In this document: positions 1 through 8,598 of the stretch, piece after piece
How positions within the stretch are numbered: position 1 is the stretch's first letter
Layout of the letters: every line of letters starts with the position of its first letter
Source of the DNA: Streptomyces sp. CB02009
Lineage (GTDB): Bacteria; Actinomycetota; Actinomycetes; Streptomycetales; Streptomycetaceae
NCBI RefSeq assembly: GCF_001905825.1
Contig: NZ_LIVV01000011.1
Location: 272,697-336,696, forward strand
Length of the DNA stretch: 64,000 bases
Reading direction: 5' to 3'
The notes under the pieces: model-generated
Seen by the model: the letters and a program-made list of their open reading frames with translations, nothing else
What the model was told of the DNA's origin: nothing
Database searches by the model: none
Program-made: the position numbers and the translations under genes

Positions 1-2
1 TC

Positions 3-257
3 GGGAAGGTGCTGCGGGACTGCCCGCCGGACCTGGTGGCCGACCTCGCGGACCGCGGGATCATGATGGTCGGCGGCAGCGCCCTGCTGCCGGGGCTCGA
101 CCAGATGCTGCGCGAGGCGACCGGCATGCCGGTCCACATCGCCGAACGGCCCGACGTCTGCGCGGTCCTGGGCCTCGGCGCGATGCTGGAGGGCAAGGTC
201 CAGCCGATGGTCCTCGACCCCCTGTCGGAGCGGAACCCGCTGGCCGACGAGGACTGA
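3..257 (+). CDS. mbl: Actin-like rod-shape protein (MreB/Mbl family), C-terminal end only
   Basis: This is the last 84 codons of a gene whose start lies outside the window. The visible part contains the C-terminal MreB block: a bacterial actin segment reading DRGIMMVGGSALLPGLDQML, followed by a TGMPVHIAE strand and a VLGLGAMLEGK end. In MreB-family ATPases this is part of the nucleotide-binding subdomain with the GG turn next to the adenine. Such proteins polymerise under the membrane; in Streptomyces the MreB and Mbl paralogues work mainly in spore-wall synthesis. Choosing Mbl over MreB rests on remembered gene order (single gene, no mreCD visible downstream) and is uncertain. The family assignment itself is firm. 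Confidence 0.8.
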   Translation, partial: GKVLRDCPPDLVADLADRGIMMVGGSALLPGLDQMLREATGMPVHIAERPDVCAVLGLGAMLEGKVQPMVLDPLSERNPLADED

Positions 258-310
258 GGACCGGTCGGACACACTCCGCGAAACCGAACGATTCGTACGA
301 CAATGAGACC

Positions 311-1852
311 ATGACGATCATGGACGAGGAGAGGGACGGGGACACGGACGAGGACGCGCCCCGCCTGCCCATGCTGCTCGAAGCCGTCCTCAGCGTCGGC
401 ACGGACCTCGAACTCCGCACCACCCTGCAGCACATCGTGGACTCCGCCACCGAGCTCATCGGGGCCCGCTACGGCGCGCTCGGGGTCGTCGACCCCGAGC
501 GCCGCCGCGTCACCGAACTCTTCACCGCCGGCATGACGGACGAGGAGCGGCGGCGCGCCGGAGGCCTCCCCGACGGGCACACCGGACTGCTCGGCGTCCT
601 CCTCCAGGACCAGCGGCCGCTGCGGATCGACGATCTGACGGCCGACCCGCGCTCCTCCGGAGTGCCCGAGGGGCACCCGGAGATGCACACCTTCCTCGGC
701 GTCCCCATCCGGGTCCACACCGAGGTCTTCGGCAATCTGTACCTCACCGAGAAGCGCGACGGCCGCTTCACCGAGGAGGACCTCTCGCTGCTCCGGGTGC
801 TGGCCTCGCAGGCCGGCATCGCCATCGGCAACGCCCGGCTGTACGAGACCGCCCGGCAGCGGGAGCGCTGGATCGAGGGCGCGGCGGCGGTGACCACGGC
901 CCTGCTGACCGGCGCGTCCGCCGAGAACGCGCTGATGACCGTCGCCGAGCAGGCCCGCATCCTCGCCGGCGCCTCGGCCGGAGTCGTCCTCCAGCCCACC
1001 CCCGAGGGCGGGATGGAGATCGTCGCCGCCTCGACCACGGACGATCCGGGTGATCTGGTGGGGACGGCGATCGCGCCCGGCTCCCCCGTGCTCGTCCAGC
1101 TCCTCGGCGGGGAGCCCGTGTTCGTCGAGGACTCGGCGACCGACCCCCGGATGACCACCCCCGTCCGGTCCCGCTTCGGGCCGTCGATGATGCTGCCGCT
1201 GCAGAGCGGAGGGAAGCTCATCGGCACGCTCGCCCTCCCCCGGCGGCGCGGCGACCGGCCGTACACGGCCGTCGACCGGCTCCTCGCCTCGCAGTTCGCC
1301 TCGCAGGCGGCGCTCGCGCTGGTCCTCGCCGACGCGCGCCACGACAGGGAGCGGCTCGCGGTGTACGAGGACCGGGACCGGATCGCCCGCGACCTGCACG
1401 ACCTGGTCGTCCAGCGCCTGTTCGCCACGGAGATGATGCTGGAGTCCACCCGGCGGCGGGCGGTCGACTCCTCCGAGGACAACGCGCTGCTCGGGCGGGC
1501 GGTGGACGAGCTGGACTCCACGATCCAGGAGGTCCGTACGACCATCTTCGCGCTCCAGCAGCCTCCGGCGGACGCCCCGACGTCCTTCCGGGGGAAGGTG
1601 CTGCGGGAGACCGGCGGGGCGGCGGTCCTGCTCGGCTTCCAGCCGTCCGTGCACTTCGCCGGAGCCGTCGACACCCTCATCGACGAGGAGACGGCCGGAC
1701 GGCTCCTCGCCGCGCTGCGCGGGGCGCTCGCGGCGGCGCACCGGCGGTCGGGGATCGGCACGATGACCGTGGAGGTGTCGGTCGGGGACGCGGGGGCCGC
1801 GCTGCGGGTCACCGACGACGGCACTCCGCCGACGACGGTGACCTGGCCGTAG
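311..1852 (+). CDS. GAF-domain sensor histidine kinase (DevS/DosS-like) with shortened ATPase domain
   Basis: The protein has 513 residues and no membrane segment. Two GAF domains occupy about residues 35-180 and 200-345. A HisKA_3 dimerisation block follows, with DRIARDLHDLVVQRLF placing the phospho-accepting His near residue 363. The C-terminal ATPase domain is abnormal. The expected N box (E-x-L-x-N-A-x-x-H) reads LLAALRGALAAAHRR with Gly for the key Asn. After the DDG of the D box near residue 499 the protein stops within about 12 residues, so the G1 and G2 boxes are missing. Typical relatives run 50 or more residues further. No response regulator is adjacent. It may bind a ligand or partner without autokinase activity. 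The ATG at 311 has only a weak ribosome site; an in-frame ATG lies at 320. Confidence 0.85.
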   Translation: MTIMDEERDGDTDEDAPRLPMLLEAVLSVGTDLELRTTLQHIVDSATELIGARYGALGVVDPERRRVTELFTAGMTDEERRRAGGLPDGHTGLLGVLLQDQRPLRIDDLTADPRSSGVPEGHPEMHTFLGVPIRVHTEVFGNLYLTEKRDGRFTEEDLSLLRVLASQAGIAIGNARLYETARQRERWIEGAAAVTTALLTGASAENALMTVAEQARILAGASAGVVLQPTPEGGMEIVAASTTDDPGDLVGTAIAPGSPVLVQLLGGEPVFVEDSATDPRMTTPVRSRFGPSMMLPLQSGGKLIGTLALPRRRGDRPYTAVDRLLASQFASQAALALVLADARHDRERLAVYEDRDRIARDLHDLVVQRLFATEMMLESTRRRAVDSSEDNALLGRAVDELDSTIQEVRTTIFALQQPPADAPTSFRGKVLRETGGAAVLLGFQPSVHFAGAVDTLIDEETAGRLLAALRGALAAAHRRSGIGTMTVEVSVGDAGAALRVTDDGTPPTTVTWP

Positions 1853-1929
1853 CTCCGGCCGCCGGTGCGGGGGTACGGCCAGGCCACTCGTACGGACCAG
1901 CCCCGCGCGCCGCCCGCCCCTCCCCGATC

Positions 1930-3177
1930 TTGACTGGAGGCGTGGACACCGAGACCAAGCCTCCGACCGCGGCGGCCTACCGCAATCTGGTGACGGCCAC
2001 CGTCGGCTTCACGCTCACCTTCTGGGCATGGGACCTGATCGCGCCCCTCGCCAGCTGGTACGGCGACCGGCTCGCACTCAGCTCCTTCGAGCAGTCGCTG
2101 CTCGTCGCGGTGCCCGTCCTCGTCGGCTCGCTCGGCCGCATCCCGGCCGGCGCGCTGACCGACCGGTACGGCGCGAAGCTGATGTTCCCGCTGGTCTCGG
2201 CGCTGACGATCATCCCCGTCCTGCTGCTCATCGTGGTCAAGGACACCTACGGCCTGCTGCTGGTCGTCGCGTTCCTCCTCGGCCTCGGCGGCACGACGTT
2301 CGCGATCGGCGTCCCGCTGGTCAACTCCTGGTTCCCGCCGGAGAAGCGCGGTCTGGCGCTCGGCGTGTTCGGCATGGGCATGGGCGGTGTGGCGCTCTCC
2401 GGCTACTTCACCCCGCGCATCGCGAAGCACGGCGAGAACCTGCCGTTCATCGTGGTGGCCGTGGCGCTCGCGGCGTACGCGGTGCTCGCCGCGTTCCTCA
2501 TCACCGACCGGCCCGACCGGCCCGTGCCCACCGCCTCCCTGGCGGCCCGGCTCGGCGCGGCGGGGCGGTTGCGGGTGACGTGGGAGCTGTCGGCGCTGTA
2601 CGCGATCGGCTTCGGCGGCATCGTGGCGTTCGGCGTCTACCTGCCGACCTATCTGAAGACCTGGTACGAGCTCGACCCGACGGACGCGGGGACCAAGGCG
2701 GCCGGATTCGCTCTGGTCACCGTCGTCTTCCGGCCGATCGGCGGCTGGCTCTCGGACCGGATCCATCCGGCGCTCGTCACGGCCGCCGCGCTCGGCGTGG
2801 TGGCGCTCCTCGCCATCGTCCAGGCCTTCGACCCGCCGCTGAACCCCGGGGGCACGACCGCCCTGCTGATCATGGCGGCGGGTCTGGGCACGGCGAGCGG
2901 TTCGGTGTTCGCGCTGGTCTCGCAGGTGACCCCGCAGGCGAAGGTCGGCAGTGTGACGGGCATCGTCGGCGCGATGGGCGGCCTGGGCGGGTTCCTGCCG
3001 CCGCTGGTGATGGGTGCGATCTACAGCGCGAAGGGCTCGTACTCGATCGGCTTCATGCTGCTGTCGGACCTGGCGCTGGCGGGGTGCGTGTACGCGTGGG
3101 GCCGCATGCGCGGGATCCGGCCGGAGGGCGAGGACCCGGCGCCGGAGGCGACGAAGGTCACGGCGGGCCGTCCCTGA
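1930..3177 (+). CDS. NarK-type MFS transporter (probable nitrate/nitrite transporter)
   Basis: About 415 residues with roughly 12 predicted membrane helices of the major facilitator type. The segment around residues 125-150 (VNSWFPPEKRGLALGVFGMG) corresponds to the signature helix of NarK/NasA nitrate porters, where a glycine-rich stretch follows a FFP-K/E-x-x-G-x-A-L-G pattern. A second similar glycine-rich block lies near residues 345-360. Other nitrogen genes in the window (nasA, nirBD, sirohydrochlorin chelatase) support import of nitrate or nitrite, but the substrate is inferred. The start is uncertain: TTG at 1930 opens the frame, while GTG at 1942 sits only one base after a GGAGG, too close for normal use. 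It ends 60 bases before matB and may share a transcript with it. Confidence 0.75.
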   Translation: MTGGVDTETKPPTAAAYRNLVTATVGFTLTFWAWDLIAPLASWYGDRLALSSFEQSLLVAVPVLVGSLGRIPAGALTDRYGAKLMFPLVSALTIIPVLLLIVVKDTYGLLLVVAFLLGLGGTTFAIGVPLVNSWFPPEKRGLALGVFGMGMGGVALSGYFTPRIAKHGENLPFIVVAVALAAYAVLAAFLITDRPDRPVPTASLAARLGAAGRLRVTWELSALYAIGFGGIVAFGVYLPTYLKTWYELDPTDAGTKAAGFALVTVVFRPIGGWLSDRIHPALVTAAALGVVALLAIVQAFDPPLNPGGTTALLIMAAGLGTASGSVFALVSQVTPQAKVGSVTGIVGAMGGLGGFLPPLVMGAIYSAKGSYSIGFMLLSDLALAGCVYAWGRMRGIRPEGEDPAPEATKVTAGRP

Positions 3178-3237
3178 CGGACGGCAGAATGCCTCCCGGA
3201 ACCCTCGTTCTCGACGTCGACCCGAGGAGTACGACCG

Positions 3238-4680
3238 GTGAGTGCGCTCTTCCCGGCCCTGTCGGACCCGTCCGACCGGCCCGCCCTCCGCTGCGGCCCC
3301 CACACCCTCACCTACGGGGAACTGGCGCGGGCCGCCGGGGCCCTGGCCGCCCGGATCGGAGGGTCAGGACCGGTCGCCGTCTGGGCCACGCCGACCGCCC
3401 ACACGGCCGTCGCGGTCGTCGGGGCCCTGCTCGCCGGCGTGCCCGCCGTACCGCTCAATCCGCGGACGGGCGAGCGCGAGCTGGCGCACATCCTCGACGA
3501 CAGCAAGCCCGCCGCCGTGCTCACCGGCGCCGGGGACGTGCTGCCCGCCGGCCTCGCCGGGCTGCCCCGGATCGTCGTGGACCTGGCGGCGAGCGGCCCT
3601 CAGGTCGCGGAGCCGGCCGACGCCGAGTCCCCCGCGCTGATCGTCTACACCTCGGGCACCACCGGCCCGCCGAAGGGTGTCCTGCTGTCCCGGCGGGCGA
3701 TCGCCGCCTCCCTCGACGCGCTCGCCGGGGCCTGGTCGTGGACGGCCGACGACGTCCTCGTGCACGCGCTGCCGCTGTTCCACGTGCACGGGCTGATCCT
3801 CGGGATCCTGGGGCCGCTGCGCCGGGGCGGCGAGGTCCGGCACCTGGGCGCGTTCTCGGTGGAGGGCGTGGCGCGGGAGCTGGGCGGCGGCGGCACGATG
3901 CTGTTCGGCGTGCCGACCATGTACCACCGGCTCGCGGACGCGCTCGCCGAGGACCCGGGTCTGGCCGGGGCGCTGGCCGGGGCGCGGCTCCTCGTCTCCG
4001 GGTCGGCGGCGCTTCCGGTCCACGACCACGAGCGGATCACGGCGGCGACGGGCCGGACGGTCGTGGAGCGGTACGGGATGACGGAGACGCTCATGAACAC
4101 CAGCGTCCGGCCGGGCGGCGCGCCGCGCCCCGGGACCGTCGGCCCCCCGCTGGCGGGCGTGGACCTGCGGCTCGTCGAGGAGGACGGCTCCGTCCTGGAG
4201 GAGCTCGACGGGGAGACGGTCGGCGAGGTGCAGGTGCGGGGCCCGAACCTGTTCTCCGGCTACCTCAACCGGCCGGACGCGACGGCCGCGGCCTTCGACG
4301 GCGACTGGTTCCGCACCGGCGACGTGGCGGTCCGGGAGGCGGACGGCGCGGTGCGGCTCGTCGGCCGCAGGGCGACCGACCTGATCAAGAGCGGCGGCTA
4401 CAAGATCGGGGCGGGTGAGATCGAGAACGCGCTCCTCGACCACGCCGGGGTGCGCGAGGCGGCCGTCACGGGCGAGCCCGACCCGGACCTGGGCGAGCGG
4501 ATCGTGGCCTGGGTGGTGCCGGAGGACGAGGAGCGGCCGCCGACGGCGGAGGAGCTGGCCGACCACGTGGCGCGCCTGCTCGCCCCGCACAAGCGGCCCC
4601 GGGTGGTGCGCCTTCTCGACGCCCTCCCCCGCAACGACATGGGCAAGGTCCTCAAGAAGTCCCTGACCGCCGGAGGCTGA
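3238..4680 (+). CDS. matB: Malonyl-CoA/methylmalonyl-CoA ligase, MatB
   Basis: An adenylate-forming acyl-CoA synthetase of 480 residues that activates malonate or methylmalonate with ATP and CoA, supplying extender units for fatty acid and polyketide synthesis. Visible motifs are the P-loop-like YTSGTTGPPKG near residue 137, the ERYGMTE adenine-site motif near 280, GDWFRTGD, and the C-terminal NDMGKVLKK with the catalytic Lys. Extended segments such as LPLFHVHGLILGILGPLRRG and VSGSAALPVHDHERI match what I remember of the structurally characterised S. coelicolor MatB almost word for word. The start is GTG with GAGGAG about ten bases upstream. It converges on the secreted protease gene, with a strong shared terminator between. 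Confidence 0.92.
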   Translation: MSALFPALSDPSDRPALRCGPHTLTYGELARAAGALAARIGGSGPVAVWATPTAHTAVAVVGALLAGVPAVPLNPRTGERELAHILDDSKPAAVLTGAGDVLPAGLAGLPRIVVDLAASGPQVAEPADAESPALIVYTSGTTGPPKGVLLSRRAIAASLDALAGAWSWTADDVLVHALPLFHVHGLILGILGPLRRGGEVRHLGAFSVEGVARELGGGGTMLFGVPTMYHRLADALAEDPGLAGALAGARLLVSGSAALPVHDHERITAATGRTVVERYGMTETLMNTSVRPGGAPRPGTVGPPLAGVDLRLVEEDGSVLEELDGETVGEVQVRGPNLFSGYLNRPDATAAAFDGDWFRTGDVAVREADGAVRLVGRRATDLIKSGGYKIGAGEIENALLDHAGVREAAVTGEPDPDLGERIVAWVVPEDEERPPTAEELADHVARLLAPHKRPRVVRLLDALPRNDMGKVLKKSLTAGG

Positions 4681-4690
4681 GCGGACGGAG

Positions 4691-4727
4691 CCGGGCCCCC
4701 TCCCGCGGTGAGCGGGAGGGGGCCCGG
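4691..4727. terminator. Bidirectional hairpin terminator between matB and the subtilase gene
   Basis: A perfect 16-base-pair inverted repeat (arms 4691-4706 and 4712-4727) with a 5-base loop lies between two convergent genes, 10 bases after the matB stop and 31 bases beyond the protease stop. It is GC-only in the stem with no T run, as usual for Streptomyces terminators. Confidence 0.85.
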
Positions 4728-4758
4728 GCCGTGCGCAGGTGAGCAGGTGGCCGTGCGG

Positions 4759-7700
4759 CTACTTCACTCCCACCGCGCGGATCAGTTCCTGGGTGACCGA
4801 GCCGCCCCGGTCGTCGCTCGCCCCGGCCCGCAGCGAGACGGAGGCCGCGCCGGACGGGACGCGCAGCTCGCCGTCCCAGGCGGCGCCGTGCCGTGCCTTC
4901 CTGAGGGCGACCTTCGTCCAGGTCCTGCCCTCGTCGTAGGAGGCCTCCAGGGTGCCGCCGGTGATGGTGCCGGTGCCGGTGGCGCCTTCCACGTACTCCG
5001 CGAAGATCCCGACGGACAGCTTGCGTCCGGCGCGGACGTCACCGTTGATGTCGGTGTCCACGTCGAAGCCGAGGTTGAGCATCGGCAGGTAGGTGATCCG
5101 GTCGGACGGGGTCTCGGCGGAGCGGAAGGTCCACTCGCTGCGGCCCTTGCCGGCGAGCCGCCAGCGCGCCGGGTCGAGCGCGGTGTCGGTGACGACCTTG
5201 TAGGTCGCCTCCTCGGCCGGGGCGTCCCAGGCGTAGGCGCCGGAGCTCATCTTGCGGTCGACGCGGGTGCCGTTGACGTACACCTCGGTGTACTGGGTCA
5301 TCGACTCGTCGTTCCACACGTTGCCGAAGCCGGTGTGGTCGGTGCCGGAGTCGCCCCAGCCGGGGGTGTTGAAGCGCAGGTCGTTGCCGGTGCGCTGCTG
5401 GCCCCAGCCGAGGCCGGTGCCCAGCCACGGGTGCCAGACGGGGCCGAACCAGTCGAGGTCCACCCGGCTGCCGCCCCGGTAGGACGGGGTGCCGCCGCGC
5501 TGTTCGAGGGACTCGCCGAGGTCGACGGACTCGTGCCAGCGCTGGCCGGTGCCGGTGGAGACGTACTCGGTGCGCTCGGTCGGGAAGGAGATCCACTCCT
5601 TGAAGCCGAAGCCGATCGGGAAGGTGTCGGTAATCGAGTAGCGGAACTCGCCGCCCAGTTCCTTGCGCTTGGTGGGCGCGTAGAAGGTGGAGCGGATGGT
5701 GGCGAGCTCGTCCTTGCCGGGCCGGAAGACGAGGTCCTTGCCGATGGCACCGGGGTGGCCCTCGGAGAGGTCGTACGTGAACGGGGTGAAGCGGGTGCCG
5801 GTCAGGTCGACGCGCTTGCCGCGGGCCGCGGCGGCGGCGAGCCGCTGGGCGTCCGCCGTGTTGACGGTGGCGACGGCGAGCGGCCGGTCCTCGTAGTCGG
5901 CGGTGCCGAAGAACTTCATCAGCCGGCCGGGCTGGTCGTCGGTAACGAACAGGGCCTTGGCGCCGGCGTCCTGGGCGTTCTGCGCGAGCTGCTTCGGGTC
6001 GGCGCCCTCGGTCAGCCGGACGAGGACGGCCTTGCCGGTGGCGTTCTTGCCGGTGTACTCGGCGGGGGTTCCGGTGCCGGCGTCGACGACGCCGAGGCGG
6101 TGGCCGCCCTCCAGGAGGGTGCCGCCGCCCTGCGGGGTGGCCTCGGAGAGGCGGGTGCCGTCGACGCTCGCCTCCAGCAGGGGCTTGCCGAGGCGCCAGA
6201 CGGTGCGGTACTCGAAGGTGCCGGTGGCGGGCCTGGCGGTGGGCGCCGCGAAGATCGAGTCGTAGGTCACCGGGACCTGGACGGCGCCGCCGTAGGAGGC
6301 TCCGTTGGCCTTCCGGTCGAACTCCATCAGGAGCTGCCGGGTCTCGGTGCGCTTCTCGACCTCGGCGCGGATCTCGCGGAGCTGCCGCCCGTCGAGGGTG
6401 ATCTCCCGGTCGCGGTCGAGGGTGATCTCGGGCGCGGTGAGGAAGCCGAGGCCGAGGGAGTCCTTGCCGTGGGAGCCGCGCACGTCGAGGAAGGTGTCGA
6501 CGGTGTACGTGCCGGGCTTCAGGCGCAGTTCGAGGGTGCCGGACTCGCCGACCGTGGCCGGGAAGGGGTCGACGCCCTGGGTGAGCTGCTGCACGCCCAG
6601 GTAGGCGGGGGTGGCGGCGCCGTCGCGGTCCTTGACGTGGACGGTGAGGGTGTAGCGCTCCTCCTCCTTCACCAGGCCGAGCGCGGTGTGCGCGACGACG
6701 GTGCCGGCGGCGGTGGCGGTGACCCGGCCGGAGGACTGGCCGACGGGGGCCTTCGCGCCGTCACCGGTGACGGTGGTGCTCGCGGTCCCGTGGGCGGGGA
6801 CGGTGAGGGCGGTGTCGGCGAGGGCGGCGACACCGGCCGGCATGCCCTCCACAGCCAGGTTCAACTCGACGGGGGCGTCGGAGGAGTTGGTGTAGGTGAC
6901 GGTCTTCGTGACCGGCTTGTTCCCCTCGTAGGGCCAGCCGAAGAAGCCGAGGTCGGCGGAGCCGGTCGCGGTGACGTTCGCGGTGATCGCGGCGGCCACG
7001 TCGACCCGGCCGGAGCCGAGCGCGTACGAGGAGGCGTCGAGCGTCTTCGACGAGGACATCAGCGCGGTCTTGAGCTGGGCGCCGGTCCAGTCGGGGTGCC
7101 GCTCGGCGAGCAGGGCGGCGACACCGGCGACGTGCGGGGTCGCCATCGACGTACCGCTCATGGAGGTGTAGAGGCCGCTGCCGGGGACCAGCTGCGAGCG
7201 GGCGGCGAGGATGTCCACACCGGGCGCCGACAGGTCGGGCTTGAGCGCCTGGTCGCCGTAGCGGGGGCCCTGGCTCGTGAAGTAGGCCGCCTCGTCGGCG
7301 GAGTCGACGGCGCCGATCGTCAGCGCGGAGTCGGCGGCGCCGGGCGAGCCGATGGAGCCGGGGGCGCCGGAGTTGCCCGCGGCGATGACGAAGAGGGCGC
7401 CGGTCTCGGCGCTGAGGGTGTTGACGGCCTGGGCCATCGGGTCCGTGCCGTCGCTGGGTTCGCGGGAGCCCAGGCTCATCGAGACGATCTTCGCGTCGAT
7501 GTCCTTGGCGGCCCACTCCATGCCGGCGATGATCTGCGACTCGGAGCCGGAGCCCTCGTCGCTGAGGACCTTGCCGACGGCGAGGGTGGCGCCGGGGGCG
7601 ACGCCCTTCTCCTTGCCGTCGGAACCGGCGCCGCTGCCGCCGACGGTGGAGGCGACATGGGTGCCGTGGCCGTCGCGGTCGGCGACCTCCTGGCCCTCGA

Positions 7701-8442
7701 TGAAGGACTTCGACTCGGCGACCCGGCCCGCGAGGTCGGGGTGGCCGAGGTCGGCGCCCGTGTCGAGGACGGCGACCTTCACGCCCTTGCCGGTGAGCCC
7801 GGCCTCCCAGGCCTTCGGGGTGCCGATCTGCGCGTTGGACTCGGCCATGGCGGCCTTGACCCGGCCGTCGAGCCAGACCTTGGCGGGGGCGGCGGTCCGC
7901 GCGGTGGGGGCGGTGAAGCCCCGCCAGAAGGCGGCGGGGTCGGTGGCGGTGACGGCGGCGCCGCCGATGCTGGGCAGCGGGCGGACGGTCTCGGCACCGC
8001 GCGGGGTCGCCGCGGCGGTCCGGGCGCCCTTGCCGCCGTAGGTGACGATCAGCGGCAGGTCGCCGGTGATGCCCTGCGCGACGAGGCCGGTGACGTCGAA
8101 GAGGCGGGGGTCGAGCGCGCCGGAGGCCAGGTAGGGGCGGGCCTCGTCGGGGATGACGGTGACCCGGCCGCCGGCTATCTGGCTGCGTATCGCGCCGGTG
8201 GCGCCCTCGGCCCGGTCGACGGTGACGGTCTGCTGCCCGCCGCCGAGGTCGCTGAGGGTGACGCGGTCGCCGGTGACGAGGGTGACGGTGGTGCTCGCCG
8301 CCGCGCCCTTGAAGGTGTCCGGTACGGCTGAGGCGGTGGTCCCGGCGGCGGCGGTCTGCCCCGCCGAGAGCATCACGAGGGAGACGCCCGCGGCGATCAG
8401 CGCGGCCCTCCCTCTGTCGAAGGGCGTGGTCCTCGACGTCAT
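4759..8442 (-). CDS. Large secreted subtilisin-like serine protease (S8 family)
   Basis: The protein has 1227 residues counted from the ATG at 8442. That start is preferred over an upstream in-frame codon because a GAGGAG lies about eight bases before it and a signal peptide follows at once: MTSRTTPFDRGR, then a hydrophobic stretch ending AGQTAAAG. A propeptide follows. The catalytic domain shows VAVLDTGAD (Asp, near residue 226), GHGTHVA (His, near 260) and GTSMATPHVAG (Ser, near 430). The long C-terminal part carries beta-rich domains including a PA-like segment around residues 830-880. Such 1100-1300-residue extracellular subtilases are common in Streptomyces and degrade environmental protein. 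It is monocistronic and converges on matB. Confidence 0.93.
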   Translation of the reverse strand: MTSRTTPFDRGRAALIAAGVSLVMLSAGQTAAAGTTASAVPDTFKGAAASTTVTLVTGDRVTLSDLGGGQQTVTVDRAEGATGAIRSQIAGGRVTVIPDEARPYLASGALDPRLFDVTGLVAQGITGDLPLIVTYGGKGARTAAATPRGAETVRPLPSIGGAAVTATDPAAFWRGFTAPTARTAAPAKVWLDGRVKAAMAESNAQIGTPKAWEAGLTGKGVKVAVLDTGADLGHPDLAGRVAESKSFIEGQEVADRDGHGTHVASTVGGSGAGSDGKEKGVAPGATLAVGKVLSDEGSGSESQIIAGMEWAAKDIDAKIVSMSLGSREPSDGTDPMAQAVNTLSAETGALFVIAAGNSGAPGSIGSPGAADSALTIGAVDSADEAAYFTSQGPRYGDQALKPDLSAPGVDILAARSQLVPGSGLYTSMSGTSMATPHVAGVAALLAERHPDWTGAQLKTALMSSSKTLDASSYALGSGRVDVAAAITANVTATGSADLGFFGWPYEGNKPVTKTVTYTNSSDAPVELNLAVEGMPAGVAALADTALTVPAHGTASTTVTGDGAKAPVGQSSGRVTATAAGTVVAHTALGLVKEEERYTLTVHVKDRDGAATPAYLGVQQLTQGVDPFPATVGESGTLELRLKPGTYTVDTFLDVRGSHGKDSLGLGFLTAPEITLDRDREITLDGRQLREIRAEVEKRTETRQLLMEFDRKANGASYGGAVQVPVTYDSIFAAPTARPATGTFEYRTVWRLGKPLLEASVDGTRLSEATPQGGGTLLEGGHRLGVVDAGTGTPAEYTGKNATGKAVLVRLTEGADPKQLAQNAQDAGAKALFVTDDQPGRLMKFFGTADYEDRPLAVATVNTADAQRLAAAAARGKRVDLTGTRFTPFTYDLSEGHPGAIGKDLVFRPGKDELATIRSTFYAPTKRKELGGEFRYSITDTFPIGFGFKEWISFPTERTEYVSTGTGQRWHESVDLGESLEQRGGTPSYRGGSRVDLDWFGPVWHPWLGTGLGWGQQRTGNDLRFNTPGWGDSGTDHTGFGNVWNDESMTQYTEVYVNGTRVDRKMSSGAYAWDAPAEEATYKVVTDTALDPARWRLAGKGRSEWTFRSAETPSDRITYLPMLNLGFDVDTDINGDVRAGRKLSVGIFAEYVEGATGTGTITGGTLEASYDEGRTWTKVALRKARHGAAWDGELRVPSGAASVSLRAGASDDRGGSVTQELIRAVGVK

Positions 8443-8535
8443 CGTTCGAACTCCTCGCGGACCCGGGGTCGGGGGTGTTTTCCGGGTGCCGCGAGGAGTC
8501 TTGGCCAGGTGGACGGGAGTTGACTCCGTTCCGTC

Positions 8536-8569
8536 CTGGCGGTTATGCGCCGTGGCGGCCAACCGCCAG
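8536..8569. promoter_or_regulatory. Inverted repeat upstream of the subtilase gene
   Basis: Nine-base arms CTGGCGGTT (8536-8544) and AACCGCCAG (8561-8569) are separated by 16 bases and sit about 95-130 bases upstream of the protease start, also just beyond the end of the next minus-strand gene at 8599. It could be an operator for the protease promoter or the terminator of the MFS gene. The sequence alone does not decide. Confidence 0.4.
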
Positions 8570-8598
8570 AACAGGACGTGCCGTTCGGGGAGAATTGC

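Noticed and set aside
1853..1941. Search for a GlnR box before the NarK-like gene
   Set aside because: No GTNAC/GAAAC pair at 11-base spacing was found, so no nitrogen control is claimed for this gene.
4708..8331. A 1207-residue open frame on the plus strand antisense to the secreted protease
   Set aside because: Composition is Gly/Ala/Val/Glu-rich with no domain. It is the mirror of a high-GC gene, and the protease on the other strand has clear catalytic motifs.
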